DNA from: Lederbergia panacisoli
GTDB lineage: Bacteria > Bacillota > Bacilli > Bacillales > Bacillaceae_C
Assembly (NCBI RefSeq): GCF_024626525.1
Contig: NZ_JANJGU010000005.1
Coordinates: 124,001 to 188,000 of the forward strand
Length of the DNA stretch: 64,000 nucleotides
Direction: 5' to 3'
In this document: positions 8,958-17,485 of the stretch, piece by piece
How positions within the stretch are numbered: the first letter of the stretch is position 1
Layout: the number at the start of each line of letters is the position of its first letter
Position numbers and translations under genes: made by a program
The notes under the pieces: model-generated
Told to the model about the DNA's origin: nothing
Seen by the model: the letters and a program-made list of their open reading frames with translations, nothing else
Database searches by the model: none

Positions 8958-8993
8958 GGGCTTTTTGTTCGCAAAAAGCCTCGAATTTTTTTT
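8958..8993 (+). terminator. Terminator after the 49-aa gene
   Basis: GGCTTTTTG and CAAAAAGCC form a 9-bp stem over a short loop, followed after TCGAA by eight T residues. Confidence 0.85.
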
Positions 8994-9076
8994 GGCTAAA
9001 AGGAAAAAAGTGCTGTCATGATTCTGCCATAATGTTATGATGGAATGTATAGAATCATCGAACAGGAGGCAGAGTG

Positions 9077-10192
9077 ATGAGAATTGGTATTCCAAAAGAG
9101 ATTATTAATAACGAAAATCGAGTTGCGATGACCCCTGCGGGAGTTGTAACTTTAACGACAGCTGGGCACAACGTATTTATTGAAGCTGGTGCTGGTCTAG
9201 GTTCGGGATTCACGGACGAAGATTACATACAGTCTGGAGCCCAAATTGTTAATAACGCTGAAGAAGCCTGGGCCGGGGAAATGGTTATGAAGGTTAAGGA
9301 ACCACTAGAAGAAGAATATCGATTTTTGCGAGAAGACTTAATACTCTTCACATACTTACACTTAGCAAATGAGCAAAAACTAGTGGATGCGTTAATCGAA
9401 AATAAAGTAACGGGAATCGCTTATGAAACAGTTCAGCTGCCAAATAGAACCTTGCCGCTTTTAACACCGATGAGTGAGGTAGCTGGTCGAATGGCTGTAC
9501 ATATAGGTGCTCAATTCCTTCAGAAAAAAAATGGTGGTCAAGGGATTCTTCTATCGGGAGTACCTGGCGTTCCAAGAGGAAAGGTGACAATAATCGGGGG
9601 CGGTGTCGCTGGTACGAATGCGGCAAAAATCGCTATTGGTGTTGGTGCAGATGTTACGATCATTGATTTAGTACCGGATCGGTTGCGTCAGCTTGATGAT
9701 TTATTTGGCCATGATGTCACAACATTAATATCAAATCCTTTTAACATTGCTCAGGCCGTCAAAGATTCAGATCTTGTAGTAGGGGCAGTTTTAATTCCTG
9801 GTGCAAAAGCACCTAAGCTTGTAACGGCAGATATGGTTAAGAAGATGAAACCAGGGTCGGTTGTCATTGATATCGCCATTGATCAAGGAGGAATTTTCGA
9901 AACAAGCGATCGTATCACGACTCATGACGATCCAATATATGAAAAATATGGTGTTGTTCACTATGCGGTAGCGAATATGCCAGGGGCTGTTCCACGTACG
10001 TCCACAATCGCCTTAACAAATGTGACTGTACCATATGCACTTCAAATTGCCAATAAAGGGTATAAACAAGCATGTCTTGAAAACGAGTCATTGTTTAAAG
10101 GTGTTAACACTCTAAAAGGTCATGTTACGTATAAAGCAGTGGCAGAAGCATTTCAGTACCCTTATCAAGATGCTAAAAAGCTATTGCAATAA
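9077..10192 (+). CDS. ald: Alanine dehydrogenase
   Basis: Converts L-alanine + NAD+ to pyruvate, ammonia and NADH; in Bacillus it supports alanine use and sporulation. 371 aa, usual length. RIGIPKEI at the N-terminus, [10 protein letters not shown] near 74 (substrate lysine), the HIGAQFLQ helix near 135, and the Rossmann loop [11 protein letters not shown] at about 174-184. AGGAGG spaces best to ATG 9077; the GTG at 9074 would be too close. Single-gene unit with its own terminator. Confidence 0.97.
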   Translation: MRIGIPKEIINNENRVAMTPAGVVTLTTAGHNVFIEAGAGLGSGFTDEDYIQSGAQIVNNAEEAWAGEMVMKVKEPLEEEYRFLREDLILFTYLHLANEQKLVDALIENKVTGIAYETVQLPNRTLPLLTPMSEVAGRMAVHIGAQFLQKKNGGQGILLSGVPGVPRGKVTIIGGGVAGTNAAKIAIGVGADVTIIDLVPDRLRQLDDLFGHDVTTLISNPFNIAQAVKDSDLVVGAVLIPGAKAPKLVTADMVKKMKPGSVVIDIAIDQGGIFETSDRITTHDDPIYEKYGVVHYAVANMPGAVPRTSTIALTNVTVPYALQIANKGYKQACLENESLFKGVNTLKGHVTYKAVAEAFQYPYQDAKKLLQ

Positions 10193-10224
10193 TAAAGTAA
10201 CTAGAAATGAAAATAATGAAACAG

Positions 10225-10255
10225 ATAAGGCCTGGATAAAAAATCCAAGCCTTAT
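10225..10255 (+). terminator. Terminator after ald
   Basis: ATAAGGC..GGAT pairs with ATCC..GCCTTAT around an A-rich loop, followed by a short T-rich stretch. Confidence 0.75.
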
Positions 10256-10301
10256 TTGTTAGTAAATGATTGCAAACTAACATGTTTTAGGGGATATGGA
10301 A

Positions 10302-11117
10302 ATGACTTATAAGATGCTATGTTTAGATATAGATGGTACTCTTCTCGACTCAAATCATAAAATTTCTTTCGAGACAAAAAAAGCAATTCAATCCTTGCCT
10401 GAAGGCTTTCCTGTAATCCTAGTTTCTGCAAGGATGCCTAAGGGAATAATGTTTCTTCATAACGAGTTAGAGTTGAATACACCAATTATTTGTTACAGTG
10501 GTGCACTGGTGGTAGATGTTACGACAGATACCTCTTATAAACCTATTTTAAATAAAACAATGACTTTAGACGAGATTAAGAAAATTACTAGTCAAGCTAA
10601 AATTCGTGATGTTCATATAGGCTTTTATAAAGACAATGAATGGTATGTTAATAAAATGGATGATTGGGCGATTCAAGAACAAGAAATTGCCAAAACAGAA
10701 CCTAAAATAATGGATTATCAAAAATTGTTTCATATGTGGGAACAGCAAAATACTGGAGCTAATAAAGTACTATGTATGGGTCAAGAAAAGGAGATTGAAA
10801 GACTAGAACAGGATTTACAAAATATTTGTAATGGAGAACTAACCGTTTATCGGTCTAAACCTACATATTTAGAAATAATGCACCATACAGCAAATAAAAC
10901 CTCCGCAATACACCTCTTGCAAGAAAAATATACCTTAAAGCAAAACCAGATTATTGCTGTTGGAGATAATTTCAATGATATAGATATGCTTAAATATGCA
11001 GGACTAGGCATCGCTATGGGGAATTCACCTGAGCCTGTCAAGCAAATCGCAAATGAAATTACTTTTTCAAATGATGACAACGGGGTAGCAAAAGTTATAC
11101 AAAAGTACCTGTTATAA
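10302..11117 (+). CDS. Cof-type HAD-IIB phosphatase
   Basis: 271 aa. HAD motif I is DIDGTLLDS at residues 7-15 (nucleophile Asp and acid/base Asp), motif II is the Ser of VSAR near 44, and motifs III/IV are K-N and GDNFNDIDML with GLGIAMGNSP near residue 230. The insertion between motifs II and III is the Cof/IIB cap. Members hydrolyse sugar phosphates or vitamin phosphates; the substrate cannot be read from sequence. Of two in-frame ATGs, 10302 spaces better to AGGGG than 10296. It stands alone between terminators. Confidence 0.9.
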   Translation: MTYKMLCLDIDGTLLDSNHKISFETKKAIQSLPEGFPVILVSARMPKGIMFLHNELELNTPIICYSGALVVDVTTDTSYKPILNKTMTLDEIKKITSQAKIRDVHIGFYKDNEWYVNKMDDWAIQEQEIAKTEPKIMDYQKLFHMWEQQNTGANKVLCMGQEKEIERLEQDLQNICNGELTVYRSKPTYLEIMHHTANKTSAIHLLQEKYTLKQNQIIAVGDNFNDIDMLKYAGLGIAMGNSPEPVKQIANEITFSNDDNGVAKVIQKYLL

Positions 11118-11129
11118 GTCAAGTAAGGG

Positions 11130-11161
11130 GAAGACCAAATCACTGATTTGGTCTTCTTTTT
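11130..11161 (+). terminator. Terminator between the HAD gene and the M24 peptidase
   Basis: A 12-bp stem GAAGACCAAATC/GATTTGGTCTTC with a tiny loop, then TTTTT on the plus strand. Confidence 0.85.
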
Positions 11162-11166
11162 AGAAA

Positions 11167-12258
11167 TTATAATTTAAGTGATTTCGGAAATTTAGTCAAA
11201 ACTTCGACGCCGCCATCTGTTACTAACACATCGTCTTCAATCCTTACACCAGCGACTCCCGGTACATAAATTCCTGGTTCAATGGTAAAAACCATCCCTG
11301 GCTTAAGTTCCAGTTCATTCGTTGCCGTCATGGATGGATACTCATGAACACTGATTCCAAGTCCATGGCCAAGTCGATGTGGGAAGTAATCTCCATATCC
11401 AGCTTGATGAATGATATTCCGTGCGATAGAATCAAGATCTTTGGCAAGCACTCCGGGCCTAGTAGCATTCACAGCTGTTTCTTCTGCTTCTAAAACGGTT
11501 CTATATATTTTTTCTTGCTCATCATTAATATCACCGTAAGCAACAGTTCTCGTAATATCTGAACAATATCCTTCGTAAATAACCCCAAGATCGAACAGAA
11601 CGAAATCTCCTTTTTGTATTTTTGTATTTCCTGGTGTTCCATGAGGTGAAGCTGCGTTTGCTCCTGTTAGCACCATCGTGTCAAACGACATGCCGGATAC
11701 ACCTTTTTTCTTCACTTCGTATTCAATGGCTGCAATGATATCAAGCTCGGTTTTACCTTCCTTAATTTCATGAACTCCTACTTGAACAGCAAAATCAGCA
11801 AGTTCACATGCTTTTCGAAGTAAGGCAATTTCTTCTTGATCCTTTATCATTCTTAGTTCGTTAAGGATCGCTTCCGCACTTTTATAAATGGCACCCGGAA
11901 ATCTAGATAAAAGTTCTTCATATCTTTCAACATTTAAATGCTCTTTTTCCACTGCCCATTTTTGAATGTTTTTGATACGAGCCTTTACCCGTTCCTCAAC
12001 AAAATCCCACGGTCTTTCTGTATCACTATATCCGATGACTTCATATTTCCATCCTGAATTTTTAGCATCATTGACTTCCATGCTCGGACAAATTAAAAAG
12101 GGTTCTTGTTCAGGGAATACCGCAAGTCCAAGTAAGCGTTCATGGGGATTACTCTGAAAGCCTGATAAATAAAAAATATTATCGGGTAATGTAATGAATG
12201 CAGCGTCAATTTGTTCTTGTTTAAGCCAATTTGTCAGTTTTGTTAGTCTTTCATTCAA
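11167..12258 (-). CDS. M24B family Xaa-Pro peptidase
   Basis: 363 aa: an N-terminal creatinase-like domain (residues 1-125) and a pita-bread catalytic domain. The five metal ligands are visible: Asp in FDLGVIYEGY, Asp in CSDITRT, His in HGLGISVHEY, Glu in TIEPGIYVP and Glu in VRIEDDVLV. It should cleave peptides with proline at position 2, or dipeptides. Dipeptidase and aminopeptidase P types cannot be told apart safely here. Divergent from ytkL. Confidence 0.92.
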   Translation of the reverse strand: MNERLTKLTNWLKQEQIDAAFITLPDNIFYLSGFQSNPHERLLGLAVFPEQEPFLICPSMEVNDAKNSGWKYEVIGYSDTERPWDFVEERVKARIKNIQKWAVEKEHLNVERYEELLSRFPGAIYKSAEAILNELRMIKDQEEIALLRKACELADFAVQVGVHEIKEGKTELDIIAAIEYEVKKKGVSGMSFDTMVLTGANAASPHGTPGNTKIQKGDFVLFDLGVIYEGYCSDITRTVAYGDINDEQEKIYRTVLEAEETAVNATRPGVLAKDLDSIARNIIHQAGYGDYFPHRLGHGLGISVHEYPSMTATNELELKPGMVFTIEPGIYVPGVAGVRIEDDVLVTDGGVEVLTKFPKSLKL

Positions 12259-12395
12259 AAGTTTACAACTCCTTCAAATTACTTTTATTGATAAAAGATT
12301 ATCAGTTTTTTTAGATTATGAAAAGCAATAGGAGGGAAATGACTAGAATGGCTCGAAGAGATATAAGGAAGAATCTATGAAGGGGTGTTTTCATA

Positions 12396-13079
12396 ATGAA
12401 AGTTTCTTATCATGGTCATTCAGTTGTAAAGGTTCAAACAGAAGGTAAAACGATATTATTCGATCCCTTTATTACGGGAAACTCTTTAACCGATTTACAA
12501 GTGGAAAAAGAAAAAGCGGATGTAATTATTTTAACGCATGGGCATGGGGATCATGTAGGCGATACTGAAGCAATTGCAAGCCGATGTAATTCTCTTGTCG
12601 TCGCTCCGAATGAGCTTGCTGTTTATTTGGGCTGGAAAGGATTGAATACACACGGAATGAACATCGGTGGTGCCTATGAATTTAATTTTGGAACGGTCAA
12701 ATATACACAAGCTTTTCATAGTTCAGCGGTTGTGACGGAGAACCAACAAATTATTTATATGGGAATGCCTGCAGGAGTCCTCTTCACCGCTGAAGGAAAG
12801 ACAATCTATCATGCGGGGGATACAGCCTTGTTTTCGGATATGAAATTGATCGGGGAACAACATCCAATTGATCTCGCATTCTTGCCTATTGGAGATAATT
12901 TTACGATGGGTCCTCGGGATGCAGCCGTAGCGGCTAAGCTTATAAACGCTAAACTAGTAGTGCCGGTTCATTACAATACATTTCCGCCCATTAGGCAAAA
13001 TCCCCAAAACTTTCTTGATCTATTAGAAGATTCTTTAAAAGGAAAAATCTTGGAAGTCGGAGAAACGTTGGAACTTTAA
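12396..13079 (+). CDS. ytkL: UPF0173 metallo-beta-lactamase-fold hydrolase YtkL
   Basis: 227 aa. The metal-binding motif [10 protein letters not shown] is at residues 46-55, with further ligands in HAGDTALF (about 143) and PVHYNTFP (about 194). Substrate unknown. AGGGG precedes ATG 12396. B. subtilis ytkL likewise lies near ytoI and ytpI. A 13-codon open frame with AGGAGG lies just upstream (12339-12380) and ends at this gene's ribosome site. Confidence 0.92.
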   Translation: MKVSYHGHSVVKVQTEGKTILFDPFITGNSLTDLQVEKEKADVIILTHGHGDHVGDTEAIASRCNSLVVAPNELAVYLGWKGLNTHGMNIGGAYEFNFGTVKYTQAFHSSAVVTENQQIIYMGMPAGVLFTAEGKTIYHAGDTALFSDMKLIGEQHPIDLAFLPIGDNFTMGPRDAAVAAKLINAKLVVPVHYNTFPPIRQNPQNFLDLLEDSLKGKILEVGETLEL

Positions 13080-13106
13080 ATCACAAACTAGGTTTTTTAC
13101 TACGGT

Positions 13107-13141
13107 CTCCTTGCATACAATAACAAAAAGTATGCAAGGAG
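13107..13141 (+). promoter_or_regulatory. 12-bp perfect hairpin overlapping the next gene's ribosome site
   Basis: CTCCTTGCATAC (13107-13118) pairs perfectly with GTATGCAAGGAG (13130-13141). The 3' arm contains the AGGAGG used by the small membrane gene at 13150. No clean T-run follows (GCTTTTCC), so it may sequester the ribosome site as well as, or instead of, ending ytkL transcription. Confidence 0.65.
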
Positions 13142-13149
13142 GCTTTTCC

Positions 13150-13389
13150 ATGAAAAATCGATTTTTGCTTTGTTTACTTCTATGTGGGGCATTATTGTAT
13201 ATTGCTGTGCCGCGTTTATCTATTAACGCAATCGGAATGGAAAGGATTTTTGCTATTTCATGGCTAGTTTTTGCTTTTATCGTCATTGCAGGCAATTTAT
13301 CGGCGCTGCTCTTTTTACCAAAAAGAAGAAATCCAGTTGGTTTAAAACAATTGACAAATTCTGAAATAAAGCGAGTACGTGCACGTTGA
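13150..13389 (+). CDS. Small two-helix membrane protein, unknown
   Basis: 79 aa. Hydrophobic segments at about residues 5-22 (FLLCLLLCGALLYIAV) and 34-57 (IFAISWLVFAFIVIAGNLSALLFL), then a basic tail (KRR, KRVRAR). ATG 13150 has GGAGG eight bases upstream; an upstream TTG at 13111 would start inside the hairpin and is not supported. Similar small proteins sit beside ytkL in Bacillus, but I do not know a function. Confidence 0.75.
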   Translation: MKNRFLLCLLLCGALLYIAVPRLSINAIGMERIFAISWLVFAFIVIAGNLSALLFLPKRRNPVGLKQLTNSEIKRVRAR

Positions 13390-13450
13390 GGTGCACTATG
13401 GAAAGAAAGTATAAGCCTTTAGTAGTTCTATTTTGAACATAGGCATTTTC

Positions 13451-13630
13451 TGTCCAGCTTCAGCGCCTATCGACTAGCAAACTTCCAGTCCTCTTCCCTA
13501 CGATAAGTCAACATCAGGTGAAATTTGAAGTGCCAATTTCACTAACTCGTCCCTCGTCGTGTTTCCTTTATCGCAAGTCTTAGGCCATGAAGTTTGTACG
13601 TCGATGAGCAAGGCGCTTACGCATTTCTTA
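13451..13630 (+). repeat. Dispersed palindromic element, copy 1
   Basis: Starts GTCCAGCTTCAGCGCCTAT and ends AAGGCGCTTACGC. The core includes AACTTCC, TAAGTCAACATCAGGTG, AATTTCACTAACTCGTCC and GTGTTTCCTTTATCGC. The same core recurs at 24872-25050, 60766-60997 and, reversed, 58884-59029. It fills most of the 305-bp gap before ytoI. Confidence 0.85.
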
Positions 13631-13694
13631 TTAAATTGCTAATTAGTGCCTTTTCTCGCTATAATAAAGATACATTGATTGGTAGGAGAAAAGG

Positions 13695-15014
13695 GTGAAA
13701 AGCTTGTCGACAAAGCATGAACAGATTATTCGCCATATTGATAGTCTTCCGATAGGGGAAAAAATATCGGTAAGGCAAATTGCTAAGGTCCTGAAAGTTA
13801 GTGAAGGAACAGCATATAGAGCAATCAAAGATGCCGAAAATAAAGGATACGTCAGTACAATTGAACGTGTTGGGACGATTCGTATAGAGCGAAAGAAAAA
13901 AGAAAATATTGAAAAGCTGACATTTGCTGAAATTGTTAATATCATTGATGGTCAAGTGTTTGGGGGGAAAGCAGGTCTTCACAAGACACTTACGAAATTT
14001 GTCATTGGTGCAATGAAAATTGACGCGATAATGAGGTATACAGGTGCCGGAAATTTATTGATTGTTGGAAATCGAACGGAAGTACATGAGCATGCATTAA
14101 GAGCAGGTGCAGCAGTTTTAATTACAGGTGGTTTTGATACGAGTGACGCTGTTAAAAAACTTGCCGATGAGTTGGAGCTCCCTATTTTATCGACAAGCTA
14201 TGATACGTTTACAGTAGCTACCATGATTAACAGGGCCATCTACGACCAGCTTATAAAAAAAGAAATAATTTTAGTGGAAGATATTCTAACTACACCAGAT
14301 AAAGCAGCATCGATGACAGTTAAGGATACTGTTGAAGATTGGTATAATAAGAAAAAAGAAACGAACCATAGCCGCTTTCCCGTCATTGATTCTAATCAGA
14401 AAGTGCTCGGGATCGTGACGGGAAAAGATGTAATTGGACAAGATGAATTATTGTCTATTGATCGGGTTATGACGAAAAATCCATTAACCGTAGGAATGAA
14501 AACAAGTGTTGCCTCAGTAGCACATATGATGATATGGGAAGGGATTGAAGTATTGCCTGTCGTCAATGAACAACAGCGGTTCGAAGGGATTATCAGTAGG
14601 CAAGATGTGTTAAAAGCCCTACAAATGATTCAGCGTCAGCCTCATGTCGGAGAGACGATTGACGACACGGTTTCGAAACAGCTTTCAGCTTGGGAAAACA
14701 CTGGGGATACTTCATTTTTGTTTGAGGTCACACCGCAAATGACAAACCAGCTTGGAACGATTTCTTATGGGGTATTTACATCTATTGTAGTAGAAGCAGC
14801 AAACCGTATTTTCAGGCAACAAAAAAAAGGAGAACTTGCCGTCGAAAACATGACTGTTTATTTTCTGAAACCAGCCCAAATGGAAAGTGTTCTTGTAGTT
14901 CAGCCTAAAATCCTTGAAGCTGGAAGGAAATTTGGCAAGGTAGATGTAGAAGTGCTAAATGGAACTGAGTTAATTGGGAAGGCTCTTTTAATGTGTAAGT
15001 TAATAGATAAGTAA
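13695..15014 (+). CDS. ytoI: CBS-domain protein YtoI (HTH-DRTGG-CBS-hotdog)
   Basis: 439 aa with four parts: a winged-helix DNA-binding domain (about 1-65, with VRQIAKVLKVSEGTAYRAI), a DRTGG domain (about 75-180), two CBS repeats (about 190-310, with SRFPVIDSNQKVLGIVTGKDVI and EVLPVVNEQQRFEGIISRQDVL) and a hotdog/thioesterase-like domain (about 325-439). CBS domains bind adenine nucleotides, so it is probably a nucleotide-responsive regulator. GTG 13695 has AGGAG at six bases; the family N-terminus would also fit TTG 13704. The architecture matches B. subtilis YtoI. Confidence 0.92.
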   Translation: MKSLSTKHEQIIRHIDSLPIGEKISVRQIAKVLKVSEGTAYRAIKDAENKGYVSTIERVGTIRIERKKKENIEKLTFAEIVNIIDGQVFGGKAGLHKTLTKFVIGAMKIDAIMRYTGAGNLLIVGNRTEVHEHALRAGAAVLITGGFDTSDAVKKLADELELPILSTSYDTFTVATMINRAIYDQLIKKEIILVEDILTTPDKAASMTVKDTVEDWYNKKKETNHSRFPVIDSNQKVLGIVTGKDVIGQDELLSIDRVMTKNPLTVGMKTSVASVAHMMIWEGIEVLPVVNEQQRFEGIISRQDVLKALQMIQRQPHVGETIDDTVSKQLSAWENTGDTSFLFEVTPQMTNQLGTISYGVFTSIVVEAANRIFRQQKKGELAVENMTVYFLKPAQMESVLVVQPKILEAGRKFGKVDVEVLNGTELIGKALLMCKLIDK

Positions 15015-15049
15015 AAACGAAAAGAGGAAGGCGCTGTACCTAGAAATAA

Positions 15050-15080
15050 AGAGGCTATTTCCATAATTGAAATAGCCTCT
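15050..15080. terminator. Bidirectional terminator between ytoI and ytpI
   Basis: AGAGGCTATTTC (15050-15061) pairs perfectly with GAAATAGCCTCT (15069-15080), between convergent genes. Confidence 0.85.
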
Positions 15081-15088
15081 CGACATTC

Positions 15089-15388
15089 TTATTTCGTCTC
15101 TTCTGCTTCTCTTATTGCATATGGAACGTGGTGACGATATGCCTTAAATCCGACCCATGCGCTAAATCCACCAAGCAAAATAAAAACAGCAGCGATCACA
15201 TATGTAATTGTTGTATGATAAAGAAAGAGCTGGTTTATACCAAATAATGCGACGAATAGTCCCAGCGCTACGCTAGATTTTCCATTCAGCATTTTTTTCT
15301 CCATCGGTCTTTTACTGCGTACATACTTTATTTTGTAAAATACATAAAAAGAAAACGATAATATGATAAAGAAAACCAAAAAGGGCAT
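15089..15388 (-). CDS. ytpI: YtpI family membrane protein
   Basis: 99 aa with three hydrophobic segments: residues about 2-17, 41-58 and 63-82. The basic loop KIKYVRSKRPMEKK after helix 1 is characteristic. Role unknown. The upstream ATG at 15406 is followed by GGAGG, which is better used as the ribosome site for the ATG at 15388 (start MPFLVFF), matching the length of B. subtilis YtpI. Lies between ytoI and nrnA as in B. subtilis. Confidence 0.85.
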   Translation of the reverse strand: MPFLVFFIILSFSFYVFYKIKYVRSKRPMEKKMLNGKSSVALGLFVALFGINQLFLYHTTITYVIAAVFILLGGFSAWVGFKAYRHHVPYAIREAEETK

Positions 15389-15517
15389 CGTATGAATGGC
15401 CTCCATTTCTGTCTAAACGTTATTATTCTTTTATTGTAACGATAAAAAGGCTAAAATTCTACTTAAGAGAAATGAACATTGAATGACAAAATGTCCAATT
15501 AGAAAAGGGGGCACACT

Positions 15518-16453
15518 ATGAAGCAAAAAATATTAGAGGCAGTAAAACAATACGAGACGATCATTATTCACCGGCATGTAAGGCCGGACCCTGATGCGTA
15601 TGGTTCACAAGGGGGGCTTGCGGAAATTTTAAAAGCTTCATTTCCTAAAAAAAAGATCTATGTTGTAGGAAAGAGGGATACATCGCTAGATTATTTATTC
15701 ATACCTGATACGATTACTGAACAACATTATAAGGGATCGCTAGTCATTGTTTGTGATACTGCGAATCAAGAACGAATTTGCGATGAGCGCTATACATTAG
15801 GGGATATGCTAATTAAAATTGACCATCACCCAAATGAAGATCGATATGGGGATTTACTTTGGGTTGATACTTCCGCATCTTCTACAAGCGAAATGATATA
15901 TGAATTGTATCTTCATGGGAAAAACGAAGGGTTAAAAATGACGGACGAAGCAGCGAGACTCATTTTTTCAGGTATTGTAGGGGATACTGGCCGGTTTATA
16001 TATCCAAGTACGACAAAAAAGACGTTTGACTATGCAGGTGAGCTTATCGGCTACAAGTTTGATCGAACTCTATTATTCAACGATATGTATGAGCTGGAGC
16101 CAAAATTAATCAAGCTGCAAGGTTACGTATATGAAAATTTTAAAATGAATGCAGATGGGGCTGCAACAATTGAGTTAACGAAAGATACACTTCTTTCCTT
16201 TGATGTATCTGCTTCGGAAGCATCGATTCTCGTTAGCTCACTCGGCACCATAAAAGGAATTAAGGCTTGGTGCTTTTTTATAGAAGAAGAGAAGGAAATT
16301 CGAGTTAGGCTGCGATCGAAGGGGCCGATTGTCAATAAAATTGCAATGCAATATAATGGCGGAGGCCACCCGCTTGCTGCCGGAGCATCTGTCTATTCCT
16401 GGACCGAAGTGGAAAAAGTTAAGATGGCAATTGAAGAAATCTGTAAAAAGTAA
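15518..16453 (+). CDS. nrnA: NrnA: nanoRNase and pAp phosphatase (DHH family)
   Basis: 311 aa. Degrades 2-5 nt RNAs and removes 3'-phosphate from pAp in Bacillus. DHH motifs: HRHVRPDPDAYGSQG (about 18-32), VCDTANQERI (about 82), DHHPNED (about 107-113) and GDTGRF (about 156). The DHHA1 substrate motif GGGHPLAAGAS is at about 285-295. AAGGGGG precedes ATG 15518. Convergent with ytrI. Confidence 0.96.
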   Translation: MKQKILEAVKQYETIIIHRHVRPDPDAYGSQGGLAEILKASFPKKKIYVVGKRDTSLDYLFIPDTITEQHYKGSLVIVCDTANQERICDERYTLGDMLIKIDHHPNEDRYGDLLWVDTSASSTSEMIYELYLHGKNEGLKMTDEAARLIFSGIVGDTGRFIYPSTTKKTFDYAGELIGYKFDRTLLFNDMYELEPKLIKLQGYVYENFKMNADGAATIELTKDTLLSFDVSASEASILVSSLGTIKGIKAWCFFIEEEKEIRVRLRSKGPIVNKIAMQYNGGGHPLAAGASVYSWTEVEKVKMAIEEICKK

Positions 16454-16479
16454 AAAAGGGGCCGGAACGTTATCCGGCC
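16452..16479 (-). terminator. Terminator of ytrHI between convergent genes
   Basis: GGCCGGA (16460-16466) pairs with TCCGGCC (16473-16479), overlapping the ytrI stop. On the minus strand a CCCCTTTTTTA run follows. Confidence 0.75.
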
Positions 16480-16976
16480 AACCTTAGTTCAACTGTAATT
16501 TGAATGGTCGTATAAAAGTACATTTCCTTTACGACTAGCTTGAATCGTTTTCCATTAATACTCATAACCTTATTTTCAATTGTTTTTTTAATAATATCTT
16601 TATTTTTATTGACTGTACTTAAATCTTTTGCCAGCAAGGATTTTAAATCTTCTTGTACGTCTTCTTCAACATTGAAAATACTTTGCCTATCTTGTATGTT
16701 ATACTTTTCATAGTTGACTAATCTTACATTTATTTCTTGAACCGTCAGCATATCCTCATTTTTCTTATTAAGTTCCTGGTAATCCTCCTGCCAAATCTTT
16801 ATTTGGTTTTGTAATATATTTATTTGTTTAGACTGTTCTTCTAATAAGATGCCATTCCTTTCCTGCATCACACCAAACATAAATAAAAATATGAACCAAC
16901 TAATACAACCGCCAACAGCGGCGCCTCCCAAAAAACGCTGCCATGTGGGCTTTCTGTAAAGAGGTGGAATTCTCAT
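16470..16976 (-). CDS. ytrI: Sporulation membrane protein YtrI
   Basis: 168 aa. One N-terminal membrane segment (about 17-35), then a coiled-coil stretch (about 36-70, with LLEEQSKQINILQNQIKI) and an alpha/beta C-terminal part. The ATG overlaps the ytrH stop by 4 nt. In B. subtilis ytrH and ytrI are sigma-E-controlled mother-cell genes needed for efficient sporulation; the order and overlap are kept here. Confidence 0.88.
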   Translation of the reverse strand: MRIPPLYRKPTWQRFLGGAAVGGCISWFIFLFMFGVMQERNGILLEEQSKQINILQNQIKIWQEDYQELNKKNEDMLTVQEINVRLVNYEKYNIQDRQSIFNVEEDVQEDLKSLLAKDLSTVNKNKDIIKKTIENKVMSINGKRFKLVVKEMYFYTTIQITVELRLAG

Positions 16977-17305
16977 GATATATGTTCCTGTGTAAGCCAG
17001 CTAATAATAAGGGCTGCGGATTTTGCACCACCCATTGCCGATAAAATCCATAAAAATTGTTTGAAGATATCTTTAGTACCACCTTCTAAAAATCCCCTTT
17101 CAAAGCTATAAACCGTATCAAATGTCCCGCCTATAGCTGCAACAATGGCCCAAATTCTTATTCTGCCACCAATTTTATATATTTCCGTTAGTAGCGGCTC
17201 ACCCGTAATAAAAGCAGCGAGACCCCCAATCAATGAACCTCCCAGCATGACACCAAAGGCAATAAAAAAGCTATTAAAAAAAGTAGGAAAGAAAGCCTCA
17301 TCCAT
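16973..17305 (-). CDS. ytrH: Sporulation membrane protein YtrH
   Basis: 110 aa, strongly hydrophobic: segments at about residues 7-32 and 45-62, and a C-terminal one near 80-103. ATG 17305 (MDEAFF) has GGAG eight bases upstream; the longer frame up to 17506 has no ribosome site and crosses the promoter. Expressed with ytrI from a sigma-E-like promoter. Divergent from dnaE. Confidence 0.88.
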   Translation of the reverse strand: MDEAFFPTFFNSFFIAFGVMLGGSLIGGLAAFITGEPLLTEIYKIGGRIRIWAIVAAIGGTFDTVYSFERGFLEGGTKDIFKQFLWILSAMGGAKSAALIISWLTQEHIS

Positions 17306-17363
17306 GATACCATCTCCAATTTCATAAGATTCCATTATTATTGAATATATGGGACAAAGCGTA

Positions 17364-17393
17364 ATTGTATGAAAAAGAGAAATCGAACATATT
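17364..17393 (-). promoter_or_regulatory. Sigma-E-like promoter of ytrHI
   Basis: On the minus strand AATATGT (17393-17387), 15 nt, then CATACAAT (17371-17364). The -10 matches the sigma-E consensus CATACA-T closely. It lies about 60 bp upstream of ytrH and agrees with the known sigma-E control of ytrHI in B. subtilis. Confidence 0.7.
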
Positions 17394-17485
17394 TTCTTTT
17401 TTTGCGTGCTGGTCCATAATAGAAGAAGGATGAAGATACATTTAATATTTTTGAAAGAAGATAGAAATAGGGAAAGGTGAGGAAA

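Noticed and set aside
13643-13982. Minus-strand frames of 100-107 codons before and in ytoI
   Set aside because: They overlap the ytoI HTH and DRTGG coding region and show low-complexity shadow translation.
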